The notes: generated from the letters alone by a model not told the origin. DNA of 64,000 nt from Gemmatimonas sp. (GCA_011390805.1 JAABRT010000013.1:1-64000), one strand, 5' to 3'. Shown: positions 7,892-17,923, counted from the stretch's first letter. Translations and numbers: made by a program.

Positions 7892-10515
7892 GCGGCCGCC
7901 AACTCACGGGTGGTAAGACGACGTACGGTTGAGACAACCGTTTCACGATCGTACTTGGGGAGATAGGCATCGAAGCCCGCTGCAATGCCCCGGGCGTAGT
8001 CGTCGCTGCCGTCACGTGATGTGAGCGCCACCAGCATCAGTTCCTTGCCGAGTGGCTTACGCCGAATCGCTTCGGCCAGCGCGAAGCCGTCCATGCCGTC
8101 CATCTCGATGTCGCTGATCACCAGGTCAAACGTCTCGCCCGCATCGAGTCGGGCCAGTGCACTTTCGGCGCCGCTTGCCGTGGTGATGTGGAAGCCGGCC
8201 GCACGCAGCGCGGGAGCCAGCAGTCCGAGGAAGAAACGTGAATCGTCGATCAGCAGCACGTGTGGCGCGGCGGAATCCGTGCCGCTGTGACCCAGGCTGC
8301 GGTGCCAGTCAGCGTAGGCCAGCCGCAGGAAATAATCGGTATCAATGACTTCGGTGGCTTTGCCATTGATCACGCAGACACCCAGTACACCCGCGCGGGT
8401 GGCTGAACGCTCAATGGAAAGCTTTTCTTCCACGATATCGCGGATGGCGTTTACGGCCACGCCCATGGTGCGTTCGCCATCGTTGAACATGATGACCGGG
8501 CGGGGGTCGAGCGCACGGATATCAATGGACGGGTTGGCCGGTATGACAGGAATCAACGCGCCACGATACTGCACGAGGAACTGTCCGTCCGCCTCTTCGA
8601 AGACTGACGGCGCAAACTCTTCCAGTCGCGCAACGAGTGACAACGGCACCGCCTGCATGGCCGGGAAGCCGGCGTCAAACAGCAGAATGCTTTCGGTTGC
8701 TTCCTCGCTGGCGCCAAGTGATGTCTTGGCCGCCGCCAGCGCGCTCTCGTCGCGACTGGAACGCTCGTTGATGGCGGCCATGCTGGCCACGCCCGACGGA
8801 TCAAGGATCATGATCACCCGACCGTCGCCCGTAATGGTGCATCCCGCGTAGGCTGACAGGTGTTTGACCAGTCGGCCAACCGGCTTCACCACAATTTCAG
8901 CCGTGTCAAATACTTCGTCGACCATGAGGCCAAAGCGCTGATGCCCAACCTGGCAGACAACAATGCTCTGCGTTTCGACATCGGCCCGTGGTTCGAGCTC
9001 GAGCAGACCATGCAGGTCAACCAACGGCAGCAGCACATCACGCAAGCGATAGAAGCGTGCGCCGTTCACACGCTCCACGAGTTGCCGCTTTTCTTCGGTA
9101 ACGCGGACCAGTTCCACAATGCCGATCTGCGGTACGGCAAACGATTCGCCGGCCGACTCCACGATGAGCGCCGAAATGATGGCGAGCGTGAGCGGAATGC
9201 GAATGCGTACCGTGGCACCGCGGCCGAACTCCGACTGCAGCTCCACCGATCCACCAATCGCTTCAATGTTGCTGCGCACCACGTCCATGCCCACACCGCG
9301 GCCGGACACATTGGTAATCTGTTCGGCCGTTGAAAAGCCCGGCTCAAAAATGAATCGCAGCACCTGCGTATCGCTGAGCGTCTCGGCCAGATCGGCGCGC
9401 ACCAGACCGCGCTCGATTGCCTTGCGACGTACACGCGAGACATCAATGCCGCGTCCGTCGTCGGCGATTTCAATGATGACGTGACCGCCTTCGTGCCTGG
9501 CGGCCAGGCGCACCGTGCCCTGTTCGGGTTTACCGGCGGCGCGTCGGGCCGGCGCGTCTTCGATGCCGTGGTCGGCCGAGTTGCGCACCATGTGCGTGAG
9601 CGGATCCTGAATGGCCTGCAGGATCTGTCGATCGAGTTCGGTATCGGCACCTTCCATCACCAGTTCGATCTGCTTGCCTGCGGCACTGCTCAAGTCGCGC
9701 ACCAGGCGAGGCAGCTTGGTCCAGGCATTGCCGATCGGCTGCATGCGTGTGCGCAGCACCGCGTCGAGCAGATCGGTGGTCACGCGATTGAGATGCTGTA
9801 CCGGATGTGTGAAGACAGACTGCTCATCACCGGCCGCGAGCTGTGCCAGCTGATTGCGGCTGAGGGCCAGCTCGCCAACAAGATTCATGAGCTCATCGAG
9901 CAGCCCGACGCTCACACGCAGTGTACTGTCGGCGAGTGGAGCGCGATTTTCGACAACCGGCGCATCGGATTCTGCACGGGTTGCCGTTGGCTCACCGGTT
10001 GCTGCCACGTCGGGCGCAAACATGGTTGCTCCGCCTGATGATGGAGTGGGAAAGAGTTCGTCGGTGTCTTGTGCCGGCGCGTTGGGCAAACGCGGCTCCG
10101 GCATGTCTTCCGGCTCTGTTGTTGCGGCATGGGTGGGATCGTGCGACATCCATGCATCGAGCTGTGCAATGAGGCGCAGATCGTCACCATCGGGTTCGGC
10201 TTCAGTGCTCTCTAGTGCTTCGAGAATGTTTTTGATCTGATCAACAGCAGCGAGCACGTCATTAATGAGTGCGTCTGAGACGGAAAGCTTTCCGCTGCGC
10301 AGTGCGTCGAGCAGGTTTTCGGCGGAGTGGGCGAGCGTTTCAAGTCGCGTCAGGCCCAGAAAGCCACAGGTGCCTTTGATGGTATGAATGGTACGGAACA
10401 CGCTGTTAAGCGGTGTCGCGTCGCCGGGTTGCCGCTCCAACGCAATCAAGTCGTTGTCGAGACGAGCCAGGTTCTCTGAACTTTCGGTGAGGAAATCGCG
10501 TAGCAGGTCGTCCAT
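7888..10515 (-). CDS. cheA: Hybrid chemotaxis histidine kinase CheA with C-terminal receiver
   Basis: Kinase that phosphorylates CheY and CheB. Domains of the 875-residue protein in order: HPt (about 1-105, phospho-histidine H44 in IHTIKGTCGF); a low-complexity linker in place of a recognisable CheY-binding P2 domain; dimerisation helices (about 200-260); HATPase with N box HMVRNSADHGIE, G1 DDGRGID and G2 GRGVGMD; a CheW-like regulatory domain; a second, more divergent CheW-like segment (about 610-735); and a receiver (about 750-870) with DD and phospho-acceptor in ISDIEMDGMDG. First gene of the operon. A sigma-28-like promoter lies about 60 nt upstream. Confidence 0.95.
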   Translation of the reverse strand: MDDLLRDFLTESSENLARLDNDLIALERQPGDATPLNSVFRTIHTIKGTCGFLGLTRLETLAHSAENLLDALRSGKLSVSDALINDVLAAVDQIKNILEALESTEAEPDGDDLRLIAQLDAWMSHDPTHAATTEPEDMPEPRLPNAPAQDTDELFPTPSSGGATMFAPDVAATGEPTATRAESDAPVVENRAPLADSTLRVSVGLLDELMNLVGELALSRNQLAQLAAGDEQSVFTHPVQHLNRVTTDLLDAVLRTRMQPIGNAWTKLPRLVRDLSSAAGKQIELVMEGADTELDRQILQAIQDPLTHMVRNSADHGIEDAPARRAAGKPEQGTVRLAARHEGGHVIIEIADDGRGIDVSRVRRKAIERGLVRADLAETLSDTQVLRFIFEPGFSTAEQITNVSGRGVGMDVVRSNIEAIGGSVELQSEFGRGATVRIRIPLTLAIISALIVESAGESFAVPQIGIVELVRVTEEKRQLVERVNGARFYRLRDVLLPLVDLHGLLELEPRADVETQSIVVCQVGHQRFGLMVDEVFDTAEIVVKPVGRLVKHLSAYAGCTITGDGRVIMILDPSGVASMAAINERSSRDESALAAAKTSLGASEEATESILLFDAGFPAMQAVPLSLVARLEEFAPSVFEEADGQFLVQYRGALIPVIPANPSIDIRALDPRPVIMFNDGERTMGVAVNAIRDIVEEKLSIERSATRAGVLGVCVINGKATEVIDTDYFLRLAYADWHRSLGHSGTDSAAPHVLLIDDSRFFLGLLAPALRAAGFHITTASGAESALARLDAGETFDLVISDIEMDGMDGFALAEAIRRKPLGKELMLVALTSRDGSDDYARGIAAGFDAYLPKYDRETVVSTVRRLTTRELAAA

Positions 10516-10575
10516 GGGTCCGTCTCAGGCGAGCGGTTGTCCGGAACGCTGCGTCGCGTTGCCGATGTGATGGAG

Positions 10576-10602
10576 GTATCGACCGGTTTTCGGCAGACAT
10601 TA
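10576..10602 (-). promoter_or_regulatory. Possible sigma-28 (FliA) promoter of the che operon
   Basis: On the minus strand TAATGTCT is followed after exactly 11 nt by GTCGATAC. The FliA consensus is TAAAGTTT-N11-GCCGATAA, so each box matches 6 of 8 positions. Transcription would begin near 10569 and leave a leader of about 54 nt before the cheA ATG. Chance occurrence cannot be excluded, and no fliA or flagellar gene is in the window. Confidence 0.4.
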
Positions 10603-10677
10603 GCCAGCGAACAAATGCTTCTTGCGTCCGGCAGCGCCGTTTCAGTTGCAGGCATGTGATGCCGACACCCTGTGATT

Positions 10678-11118
10678 ATGCATACCATTCGCCTCATTTA
10701 CGCCAGCGTCGCACGCCCTGAGCACACCGGGTATGCCGACCTTACCGCACTGCTTCACCGTGCGGCGCAGTTCAATGAAGAGCAGGCATTGACCGGGCTG
10801 TTGGTGTACGGCAACGGGATGTTTCTGCAGGTGCTGGAAGGCGAACGCAGCGCCGTCAACCATCTCTACAATCGCATTGCTGCAGACAAGCGGCACGAGC
10901 GCTGCACGTTGCTGTCGGCGCACGCGATTTCCGAGCGGAAGTTTTCGCATTGGGCAATGAAACTGGTTGGCATTGACGACATGCCGACGGCGCCACGTCG
11001 TGCGATTCTGCTGCGCTTCTCCGGCCAGTCTCACTTTGATCCGTTTCTCATGACGGACCAGCAGGCGTTCGGCTTTCTGTGCGCCATGGGCGACGTCGAG
11101 CGGCAAGCCGCAGCCTGA
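10678..11118 (+). CDS. Short BLUF-domain blue-light photoreceptor
   Basis: A 146-residue protein that is essentially one BLUF domain, which binds FAD and senses blue light. All key positions of the family are present at SyPixD-like spacing: Y8 (LIYAS), N33, Q51 (GMFLQVLEG) and W92/M94 (FSHWAMK). The C-terminal 45 residues form the short cap expected of PixD-like stand-alone BLUF proteins, which act by protein-protein contact. The ATG at 10678 is used because it places the photoactive Tyr at residue 8; a GTG two codons upstream is possible. It is divergent from the chemotaxis operon with 162 nt between them. Confidence 0.93.
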   Translation: MHTIRLIYASVARPEHTGYADLTALLHRAAQFNEEQALTGLLVYGNGMFLQVLEGERSAVNHLYNRIAADKRHERCTLLSAHAISERKFSHWAMKLVGIDDMPTAPRRAILLRFSGQSHFDPFLMTDQQAFGFLCAMGDVERQAAA

Positions 11119-11166
11119 ACACCGGTTGGGCGCTGAACGCTTGCCTCACGGTGTAGATTCGCTCGT

Positions 11167-12000
11167 ATGGCTCCTGTTGTCCGCCCCACGGCATTCCTGG
11201 CTCAATCGTCCCAGCCGCTCCCCGAGAGTTTCACGGGTCGGCTTGAGTACAGCTTCACGCTGATCGCCGAGTTCGTGCCGGCGCTCTTTGGCGCGCTGGT
11301 GATTCTGTTTGTGGGCTATCTCGTGGCCAAGCTCATCGAGAAGGGAGCCCATCGCCTGCTGCGCCGCGTGCATTTCAATGAAATGATGGATCGCGGTGGT
11401 GTGCTCGAGGCGGTGGCGCGCTCCGGAACCCCGATCAATCCGGCCCGTGTTGTGGCGTCGTTCCTGTTCTGGGCTGTGATGTTCTCGGTGCTGCTGATTG
11501 CCGCCAACGCCATCGGCCTGGAGTCGCTGGCGGGCGTATTCAGCGAACTGCTCTCCTACATCCCCGGCATCATTGCGGCGATCGTGATTGTGATCGTGGG
11601 CATTGTGCTGGGTGGTTTTGTGGAGGGGCTGATCCGCGCGGCCGCCGGTGCGGTGCACGGTGCGGCTGCATTGGCCCGGGTAGGCCGCGGCAGTGTGATC
11701 GTGCTGGCAGTGTTCATGGCACTGCAGGAGATTGGCGTAGCCACGAACATCGTGACGATCGCCTTCGGGATTCTGTTTGGGGCGGTGGCGCTGGCGCTCG
11801 GTCTGGCCTTCGGGTTGGGCAACCGGGAACTGGCCGCTGAAATCACCCGCGCCTGGTACGAACGCTATCAGGCGGAGCGCGCGGCGATTGAGCGGGAGGC
11901 TGCCGCCGACGAGGCCGAAGACTTTCCGGAGACGCAGGAGTTCGTCAGTGTGGCGACGGAAGAGCCAACGGATCCTGACAACTCCGGCAGCCGTCCCTGA
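11167..12000 (+). CDS. Mechanosensitive-channel-like membrane protein with conserved TM-helix repeat
   Basis: Inner-membrane protein of 277 residues with four or five hydrophobic segments (about 23-48, 95-118, 127-150, 175-200 and 200-215). The TM-helix repeat is of the CmpX/YnaI-neighbour type (ALFGALVILFVGYLVAK repeated later as IIAAIVIVIVGIVLGG). The C-terminus is acidic and cytosolic. The family is linked to small mechanosensitive channels, but the C-terminal beta domain of MscS is absent, so channel activity is inferred only. There is no Shine-Dalgarno sequence; TAGATT lies 7 nt before the ATG. Confidence 0.75.
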   Translation: MAPVVRPTAFLAQSSQPLPESFTGRLEYSFTLIAEFVPALFGALVILFVGYLVAKLIEKGAHRLLRRVHFNEMMDRGGVLEAVARSGTPINPARVVASFLFWAVMFSVLLIAANAIGLESLAGVFSELLSYIPGIIAAIVIVIVGIVLGGFVEGLIRAAAGAVHGAAALARVGRGSVIVLAVFMALQEIGVATNIVTIAFGILFGAVALALGLAFGLGNRELAAEITRAWYERYQAERAAIEREAAADEAEDFPETQEFVSVATEEPTDPDNSGSRP

Positions 12001-12022
12001 AGTTGTTGTGTAGCAACAACTT
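12000..12022 (+). terminator. Stem-loop at the 3' end of the TM-helix gene
   Basis: A perfect 9-bp stem (AAGTTGTTG with CAACAACTT) and 5-nt loop begin at the last base of the stop codon. No T tract follows, so it may be a weak or factor-assisted terminator ahead of gyrA. Confidence 0.45.
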
Positions 12023-12149
12023 GCGAGATCGCTTCCGAGTTGATTTGTCGGTGCGTGCCGACTAGATTTCAAGGGTTGCCCCGACGATCGCGCAAATCGT
12101 GCGCGGTTCGTGAGTGCGGGCCTATTTCCCTGCCTTCCCACGCTCCTCC

Positions 12150-14696
12150 ATGACCGCTCCCAACGCTCGCGAGCGCATTCTGCCGCGAATGATTCACGAG
12201 GAAATCAAGGAATCGTTCATCAACTATTCCATGAGCGTTATTGTCTCTCGCGCACTGCCCGACGTGCGCGACGGACTCAAGCCCGTGCATCGTCGCGTGC
12301 TGTACGCCATGAACGAGCTCGGCCTGGTGCCGGGACGCCCCTTCAAGAAGTGCGCGACGGTTGTGGGCGATGTGCTCGGCAAGTACCACCCGCACGGTGA
12401 CAGCTCGGTGTACGACGCGCTCGTGCGTATGGCGCAGGAGTTCTCGCTGCGCTACCTGCTGGTCGATCCGCAGGGCAACTTCGGCTCCATCGACGGTGAC
12501 TCGGCGGCTGCGTATCGATACACCGAGGCCCGTCTCACGCGCCTGGCCGTGAACATGCTCACGGACATCGACAAGAACACGGTCAACTTCGCGTCGAACT
12601 TTGACGATCGCCTTGAGGAGCCCACGGTACTGCCGGCCGGCGCGCCCAATCTGCTCATCAATGGTTCGTCGGGCATTGCCGTGGGCATGGCCACCAACAT
12701 TCCGCCGCACAACCTGCGCGAAGTGGTGGACGCCTGCATTGCGCTCATCGACAACCCGGAGCTTGAGGCAGAGGCGCTGCGTGGCATTGTAAAGGGCCCT
12801 GATTTTCCGACGGGCGGTTACATCTACGGACGCGCCGGAATTGCCGACTATCAGACCACCGGTCGTGGTCGTATTGTCATGCGCGCGCGGGCTGTCATTG
12901 AAGAGCGCGAATCGTCGGGCAAGTCGCAGATTGTGGTCACCGAAGTACCGTATCAGGTGAACAAGGCCAAGCTGGTAAAGGATATTGCCGACCTTGTGCG
13001 CGACGGCAAGCTCACCGGCATCTCGGCACTGCGCGACGAGTCAGACCGCGAAGGCATTCGCGTGGTTGTGGAACTCAAGCGTGATGCGATCCCGCGTGTG
13101 GTGCTCAATCAGTTGTACAAGCACACCGCCATGCAGAGCACCTTTGGCGTGATCATGCTGGCACTCGTGCCAGACGAAACAGGTCGCCTGATTCCGCGCG
13201 TGATGCCGCTCAAAACGGTGATTGAGCACTATCTCAAGCACCGCCACGAAGTCATTGTACGCCGTACCCAGTTTGATCTCGATAAGGCGGTTGATCGCGA
13301 GCATATCCTCGAAGGGCTCAAGATCGCCGTCGACAATATCGATGAAGTCATCGCGCTTATTCGCGCCGCAGAAGATACGCCCACTGCCAGCACGCAGCTG
13401 CAAACGCGTTTCTCGCTCAGCGAGCGTCAGGCCGAAGCCATTCTCAATCTGCGTCTGGCCAAGCTCACCGGTTTGGAGCGCGAGAAGCTGGAAGAAGAGC
13501 TGGCCGAAGTGCGCGCGCTCATTGGCGAGCTGCGCAGCATTCTCGAGTCGCGCGAACGCCGCATGACCATCATGAAGGGTGAGTTGATGGAAGTGCGTGA
13601 AACCTTCGGCGACGATCGTCGCACCGAAATCGTGAGTGACGACGGCGAGTTCTCGGTTGAAGACCTCATTGCCGAAGAAGAGATGATGGTCACCATCTCG
13701 CGTCAGGGTTACATCAAGCGCACGGCCGTTTCGCTGTTCAACAAGCAGGGACGTGGTGGTCGTGGCAAGATCGGTGCGGATTTGAAAGAAGGTGACTTCA
13801 TGGAACAGATGTATGTCACCTCCACACATCATTACATCCTCATCTTTACCGACGACGGGCGTTGCTTCTGGCTCAAGGTGCATGAGTTGCCGCAGGCCGG
13901 TCGCACCACGCGCGGCAAGCCCATCGTCAACCTCATTAACGTCACACCCGATACGCGCATTCGTGCAATCGTACCGGTGCGTGAGTTCAGTGACGACGAA
14001 TATCTGCTCTTCGGCACACGCAACGGCACCGTCAAGAAAACCGCGCTGTCGCAGTATTCCAACGTGCGTGTGAACGGCATCAAGGCCATCAAGATTGAAG
14101 ACGGTGATGAGCTCATTGATGTGCAGGTCACATCAGGTACGAGTGACATCATTCTTGGCACGCGTCAGGGCATGTCCATTCGCTTCCACGAGCAGGATGT
14201 GCGCGAAATGGGACGCGATACCACCGGCGTACGCGGTATCTCACTGGCCGATGGTGATGCGGTGGTTGGCATGGTCGTAATCCGTCGCAACGAAGCCACG
14301 CTGCTCGTGTGCACGGAGCTTGGACTCGGCAAATGCACCTCGCTTGACGATTACCGCATTCAGAAGCGCGGTGGCAAGGGCATTCTCACGCTCAAGCGCA
14401 CCGATCGCACCGGACATGTGGTGGCGCTCATGGAAGTCTCGGCTGAAGAAGAGATCATGCTCATTACGCGCGGTGGTATTTCCATCCGCTCGTCAATGGC
14501 CAACATGCGCGTTGTGGGACGTAATACGCAGGGCGTGAAGATGGTCGCGCTTGACGAAGGCGATCTGGTCACAGCGGTTGCCCGTGTGGTGCCGGATGAT
14601 GACAAGGAAGATGGTACGGATGCCGGCGAGGGTGACAACGGGGAAGGACCAGGCGGCGCCCCCGCGCCGGATGGCGAACTTGACCTGATCAGCTAA
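12150..14696 (+). CDS. gyrA: DNA gyrase subunit A
   Basis: Breaks and rejoins DNA during ATP-driven negative supercoiling with GyrB. The 848-residue protein has the winged-helix/tower core with catalytic tyrosine Y124 ([10 protein letters not shown]) and a C-terminal six-bladed domain with a GyrA box (QGRGGRGK). The quinolone-resistance region reads [10 protein letters not shown]: the E. coli S83 and D87 equivalents (S85, D89) are present, so no common resistance substitution is seen there, while A84 is a serine. The C-terminus ends in an acidic Gly/Pro tail. The start at 12150 gives the usual family N-terminus ([14 protein letters not shown]); an in-frame upstream ATG at 12114 is less likely. 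Confidence 0.97.
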   Translation: MTAPNARERILPRMIHEEIKESFINYSMSVIVSRALPDVRDGLKPVHRRVLYAMNELGLVPGRPFKKCATVVGDVLGKYHPHGDSSVYDALVRMAQEFSLRYLLVDPQGNFGSIDGDSAAAYRYTEARLTRLAVNMLTDIDKNTVNFASNFDDRLEEPTVLPAGAPNLLINGSSGIAVGMATNIPPHNLREVVDACIALIDNPELEAEALRGIVKGPDFPTGGYIYGRAGIADYQTTGRGRIVMRARAVIEERESSGKSQIVVTEVPYQVNKAKLVKDIADLVRDGKLTGISALRDESDREGIRVVVELKRDAIPRVVLNQLYKHTAMQSTFGVIMLALVPDETGRLIPRVMPLKTVIEHYLKHRHEVIVRRTQFDLDKAVDREHILEGLKIAVDNIDEVIALIRAAEDTPTASTQLQTRFSLSERQAEAILNLRLAKLTGLEREKLEEELAEVRALIGELRSILESRERRMTIMKGELMEVRETFGDDRRTEIVSDDGEFSVEDLIAEEEMMVTISRQGYIKRTAVSLFNKQGRGGRGKIGADLKEGDFMEQMYVTSTHHYILIFTDDGRCFWLKVHELPQAGRTTRGKPIVNLINVTPDTRIRAIVPVREFSDDEYLLFGTRNGTVKKTALSQYSNVRVNGIKAIKIEDGDELIDVQVTSGTSDIILGTRQGMSIRFHEQDVREMGRDTTGVRGISLADGDAVVGMVVIRRNEATLLVCTELGLGKCTSLDDYRIQKRGGKGILTLKRTDRTGHVVALMEVSAEEEIMLITRGGISIRSSMANMRVVGRNTQGVKMVALDEGDLVTAVARVVPDDDKEDGTDAGEGDNGEGPGGAPAPDGELDLIS

Positions 14697-14713
14697 CGGG
14701 AGCGCGTTCTCCC

Positions 14714-15712
14714 GTGTCTCTCCCAGCCTCACTTGTCAGTTTGTCAGATCTGCAGGCCGCCGCGCAGCGATTGCGCGGTGTGGCCGTGCAGACGCCGTTG
14801 CTTCCGGTGGATGCGCTCAGCGAAAAGTTTCCGCACGGTGTGTGGGTAAAAGCCGAGTGTTTGCAGCGTGTAGGTGCGTTCAAGGTGCGCGGCGCGTACA
14901 ACTACATGGCTGGAATGGACCCGTCGGTTCGTGCCCGCGGCGTGATTGCGCCTTCAAGTGGCAATCACGCGCAAGCCGTGGCCTACGCGGCACGTCATTT
15001 TGGTGTGCCGTGTACAGTTGTCATGCCGACGACAGTGTCGCCGGCCAAAAAAGTTGGTGCCGAGCGACTTGGTGCCACGGTGGAGCTGGTGGGCACCACT
15101 ACGATTGCGCGCATTGCGCGGGCTGAGGAAATCGCGCGTGAGACCGGTGCCGTGGTAGTGCCTCCATTTGATGATGACACCATCATTGCGGGGCAGGGCA
15201 CGGTCGGTCTGGAAATCATCGACGCGCTTCCCGATGTGGCCACAGTTGTGGTGCCCGTCGGTGGCGGCGGTTTATCGAGCGGTGTTGCGGTGGCCATTAA
15301 ACATCTGCGGCCCAACGTGCGGGTAGTGTGCGTGGAGCCCGCCGGTGCTCCCAAGTTGTCCCGCGCCATGGCAAACCACGGGCCGGTTACGCTCGATCAG
15401 ACATCATCCATTGCCGATGGTTTGCTGGGCGTGCGACTGGGTGATCGCAACTGGGATCATCTCTCGGTGCTGGTAGACGATGTGGTGAGCGTGGAAGACG
15501 GTCCCATTCGCTGTACCATGCGTTTTTTGCTCGATCGTCTGAAGCTTGTGACTGAGCCCAGCGGCGCGATCACACTCGCGGCTGTAATGGAAGGCAAGGT
15601 GCTGTCTGACGGTCCGATTGTTGCCGTGCTCAGTGGCGGCAATATCGAATGGGATGGACTAATGGCTCAGGTGTCAGACGATGCCATGGCGGCCGAGTCG
15701 GTGACCGCCTGA
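14714..15712 (+). CDS. PLP-dependent threonine/serine dehydratase (ammonia-lyase)
   Basis: Deaminates threonine or serine to the 2-oxo acid with PLP. The 332-residue protein shows the PLP lysine in GAFKVRGAYN, the phosphate/substrate loop SSGNHAQA, and the Gly-rich PLP phosphate loop VGGGGLSSG. It has only the catalytic domain and lacks the C-terminal ACT-like regulatory domain of biosynthetic IlvA, so it resembles catabolic or serine-racemase-like members. The GTG start is 17 nt after gyrA, and the stop overlaps the next gene as TGATG. Confidence 0.88.
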   Translation: MSLPASLVSLSDLQAAAQRLRGVAVQTPLLPVDALSEKFPHGVWVKAECLQRVGAFKVRGAYNYMAGMDPSVRARGVIAPSSGNHAQAVAYAARHFGVPCTVVMPTTVSPAKKVGAERLGATVELVGTTTIARIARAEEIARETGAVVVPPFDDDTIIAGQGTVGLEIIDALPDVATVVVPVGGGGLSSGVAVAIKHLRPNVRVVCVEPAGAPKLSRAMANHGPVTLDQTSSIADGLLGVRLGDRNWDHLSVLVDDVVSVEDGPIRCTMRFLLDRLKLVTEPSGAITLAAVMEGKVLSDGPIVAVLSGGNIEWDGLMAQVSDDAMAAESVTA

Positions 15713-17190
15713 TGGCGGGGTCGGCGCGCATTCTTGTGGCCGATGACGATCCGGCGGTGCTGGAGTCCATCGGGTGGTTGCTCAAGGAAAACGGGTACGA
15801 TGTAGTGCGCGCAATCGACGGGCGTTCGTGTCTTGATGCGATCGGCGACCGCATGCCCGACTTGTTGCTGCTCGACATTCTGCTTCCCGACACCGAAGGC
15901 TTTCAGCTGCTTGAGCGCATCAAGGCTGATGAACGCTGGCGCGATTTGCCGGTGTTGATGCTGTCATCGTTGCCACCTGAAGATGCCTCGGTGCGTGCGC
16001 TGGGACTTGGCGCGGTGGACTTTGTGCGCAAGCCGTTCCGTCCCAAGGAGCTGCTGGCGCGTGTGCAGGCACATCTGCGCCATGGTGCGGTGTTCCGTGC
16101 AACACGCGCCGCGTTGCAGCGCACGCAAGACGAACTGCACCGCGCGCAGGAAGATGCGGAGAGCCGACGCAAGCTGGTGGACATTCTGCATGAGGTCACC
16201 GGCGATCTGTCGGTGAGCGAGTTGTATCAGCTGCTGGTTGGTCGCGCCGCGCGTGCGCTTGGCGTGTCACATTGTTCTGTTATTCTGGCGAAAGCGGGCA
16301 CGCGTACGGCAACGGTGGTGGCAGCGGTCGAGAATCCGCAAATCACCAACCTGGAAGTCACGCTCGATCGCTATCCCGAACTCGAAGCAGCCTTGGAAAC
16401 CGGACAGCCCGTGCTCGTGGAAGACATCGCCACGCACCCGCTGTACGATGGCGTGCGACAGGTGTGGGGGCTGGAAGGCATCGAAGTCAACATCCGGTCG
16501 GTGATTGCACTGCCGTTTACCGTCGATCGCGGTGCCTATGGTGTGTTTCTCGTGCGCCGCACGCTGGACCAGGAACCACTGGGTCCGGCCGATCTGGAGT
16601 TTGCCGAAGCGGTGATCACCGCGGCGGTTGCGGTGATTCAGCGTGCGCGAATGGTGGAGCACACCATGGCCGACAACGCGCGCCTGGAGCTGCTGGCACA
16701 AACCGATCCACTCACGCAGCTGTTGAACCGCCGAGCGCTGGCGGATACGATCAGCGCCGAGATGGAGCGTGCGCTGCGCTATGACGCATCGCTCGCGCTA
16801 TTGATGATCGATCTTGATCACTTCAAGCGGGTAAACGACACGTATGGTCACCTCATCGGTGACGATGTGCTGCGGGACGTGGCACAACTGCTGCGGGATG
16901 AGGTGCGCGAGCAGGATGTTGTCGCGCGCTACGGTGGTGAAGAGTTTCTGGTCATGCTTTCCGATATCGACGACGCGGGCGCCGAGGCGTTTGCCGAGCG
17001 CATTCGTGCGTCGATTGCGGCGCATACGTTTTCGTCGCGTCCGCGTGATGAGGGGATCTCGATCACCACCAGTATCGGCGTGGCCAGCTTTCCGGCCGCG
17101 CGCATTGAAACGGTCGAAGACCTGTTCGCGCAGGCCGACGCGGCCCTGTACCGGGCCAAGGCTGACGGTCGGGATCGTGTACGACGGTAG
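15712..17190 (+). CDS. Response regulator with GAF and GGDEF domains (diguanylate cyclase)
   Basis: Predicted to make cyclic di-GMP when its receiver is phosphorylated. The 492-residue protein has a receiver (DDD at 11-13, phospho-acceptor D55, KPF), a short coiled coil (about 125-160), a GAF domain (about 165-310) and a GGDEF domain (about 330-490) with an intact YGGEEF active site. REQD five residues before it forms an RxxD inhibitory site, which suggests product feedback. Its ATG overlaps the dehydratase stop; the functional reason for that coupling is not evident. No cognate kinase lies next to it. Confidence 0.93.
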   Translation: MAGSARILVADDDPAVLESIGWLLKENGYDVVRAIDGRSCLDAIGDRMPDLLLLDILLPDTEGFQLLERIKADERWRDLPVLMLSSLPPEDASVRALGLGAVDFVRKPFRPKELLARVQAHLRHGAVFRATRAALQRTQDELHRAQEDAESRRKLVDILHEVTGDLSVSELYQLLVGRAARALGVSHCSVILAKAGTRTATVVAAVENPQITNLEVTLDRYPELEAALETGQPVLVEDIATHPLYDGVRQVWGLEGIEVNIRSVIALPFTVDRGAYGVFLVRRTLDQEPLGPADLEFAEAVITAAVAVIQRARMVEHTMADNARLELLAQTDPLTQLLNRRALADTISAEMERALRYDASLALLMIDLDHFKRVNDTYGHLIGDDVLRDVAQLLRDEVREQDVVARYGGEEFLVMLSDIDDAGAEAFAERIRASIAAHTFSSRPRDEGISITTSIGVASFPAARIETVEDLFAQADAALYRAKADGRDRVRR

Positions 17191-17209
17191 CCGGCTCAGG
17201 GTAGCCGGC
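17190..17209 (+). terminator. Possible terminator hairpin after the GGDEF gene
   Basis: GCCGGCT and AGCCGGC form a 7-bp stem around a 6-nt loop and begin at the last base of the stop codon. No T tract follows. Confidence 0.35.
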
Positions 17210-17287
17210 GCTTAGCAGGGTTTTGCTGCTCGGCCGTCACCTCCGGGTGGTGGCAACCTTCCTTCACACCGATCAGGACGTTTGCAC

Positions 17288-17923
17288 ATGGCGATTTACC
17301 AGACTCTGCTGCGACGCAACAAAGAATGGGCCCAAGAGGAGCTTGAGAAGGATCCAGACTTCTTTACGCGGCTCGAAAACGTTCAGAAGCCTGAAGTGCT
17401 GTGGATCGGTTGCAGCGACAGCCGCGTGGCGGCGAACGTGGTGACCGGTACGCTTCCCGGCGAAATGTTTGTGCATCGCAACATTGCCAACATGGTCGTG
17501 AATACCGATTTGAACATGCTCTCGGTGTTGGAATACGCCGTGGCCGTGCTCAAGGTCAATCACGTGATTGTGTGCGGGCACTACGGCTGCGGCGGCGTGG
17601 CTGCGGCGATGACCAACAAATCGTACGGTCTTATCAACAAGTGGCTGCGCAACATCAAGGATGTGTACCGCTTGCACAAAGACGAGGTCGATGCCCTGCC
17701 CACCGAAGCCGAGCGAGTTGATCGCATGGTGGAGTTGAACGTGATTGAGCAGGTGTACGACCTTGCCAAGACCACGGTCGTGCAGCGCGCGTGGAAAGAC
17801 CGCCAGGGCCCGCATCTGCATGGTTGGGTGTACCGTCTGCACGACGGCATCATCCATCCCATCATAGAACGCGAGCCGGGCTCGAAGGTCGAAGACATCT
17901 ACCGGTTCGATTTCGACGACTGA
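17288..17923 (+). CDS. can: Beta-class carbonic anhydrase
   Basis: Zinc enzyme that interconverts CO2 and bicarbonate in the cytosol. The 211-residue protein has all ligands and the catalytic dyad: C42, D44 and R46 in CSDSR, H98 and C101 in GHYGC. The length and the C-terminal HGWVYRLHDG segment match the plant-type/Can clade. AGGA about 8 nt upstream supports the ATG at 17288. A monocistronic gene between a hairpin and a surface lipoprotein. Confidence 0.95.
   Translation: MAIYQTLLRRNKEWAQEELEKDPDFFTRLENVQKPEVLWIGCSDSRVAANVVTGTLPGEMFVHRNIANMVVNTDLNMLSVLEYAVAVLKVNHVIVCGHYGCGGVAAAMTNKSYGLINKWLRNIKDVYRLHKDEVDALPTEAERVDRMVELNVIEQVYDLAKTTVVQRAWKDRQGPHLHGWVYRLHDGIIHPIIEREPGSKVEDIYRFDFDD

Noticed and set aside
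13041-13883. Long open frame on the minus strand inside gyrA
   Set aside because: It lies entirely within gyrA, has no domain and shows the His/Arg-rich composition of an antisense frame.
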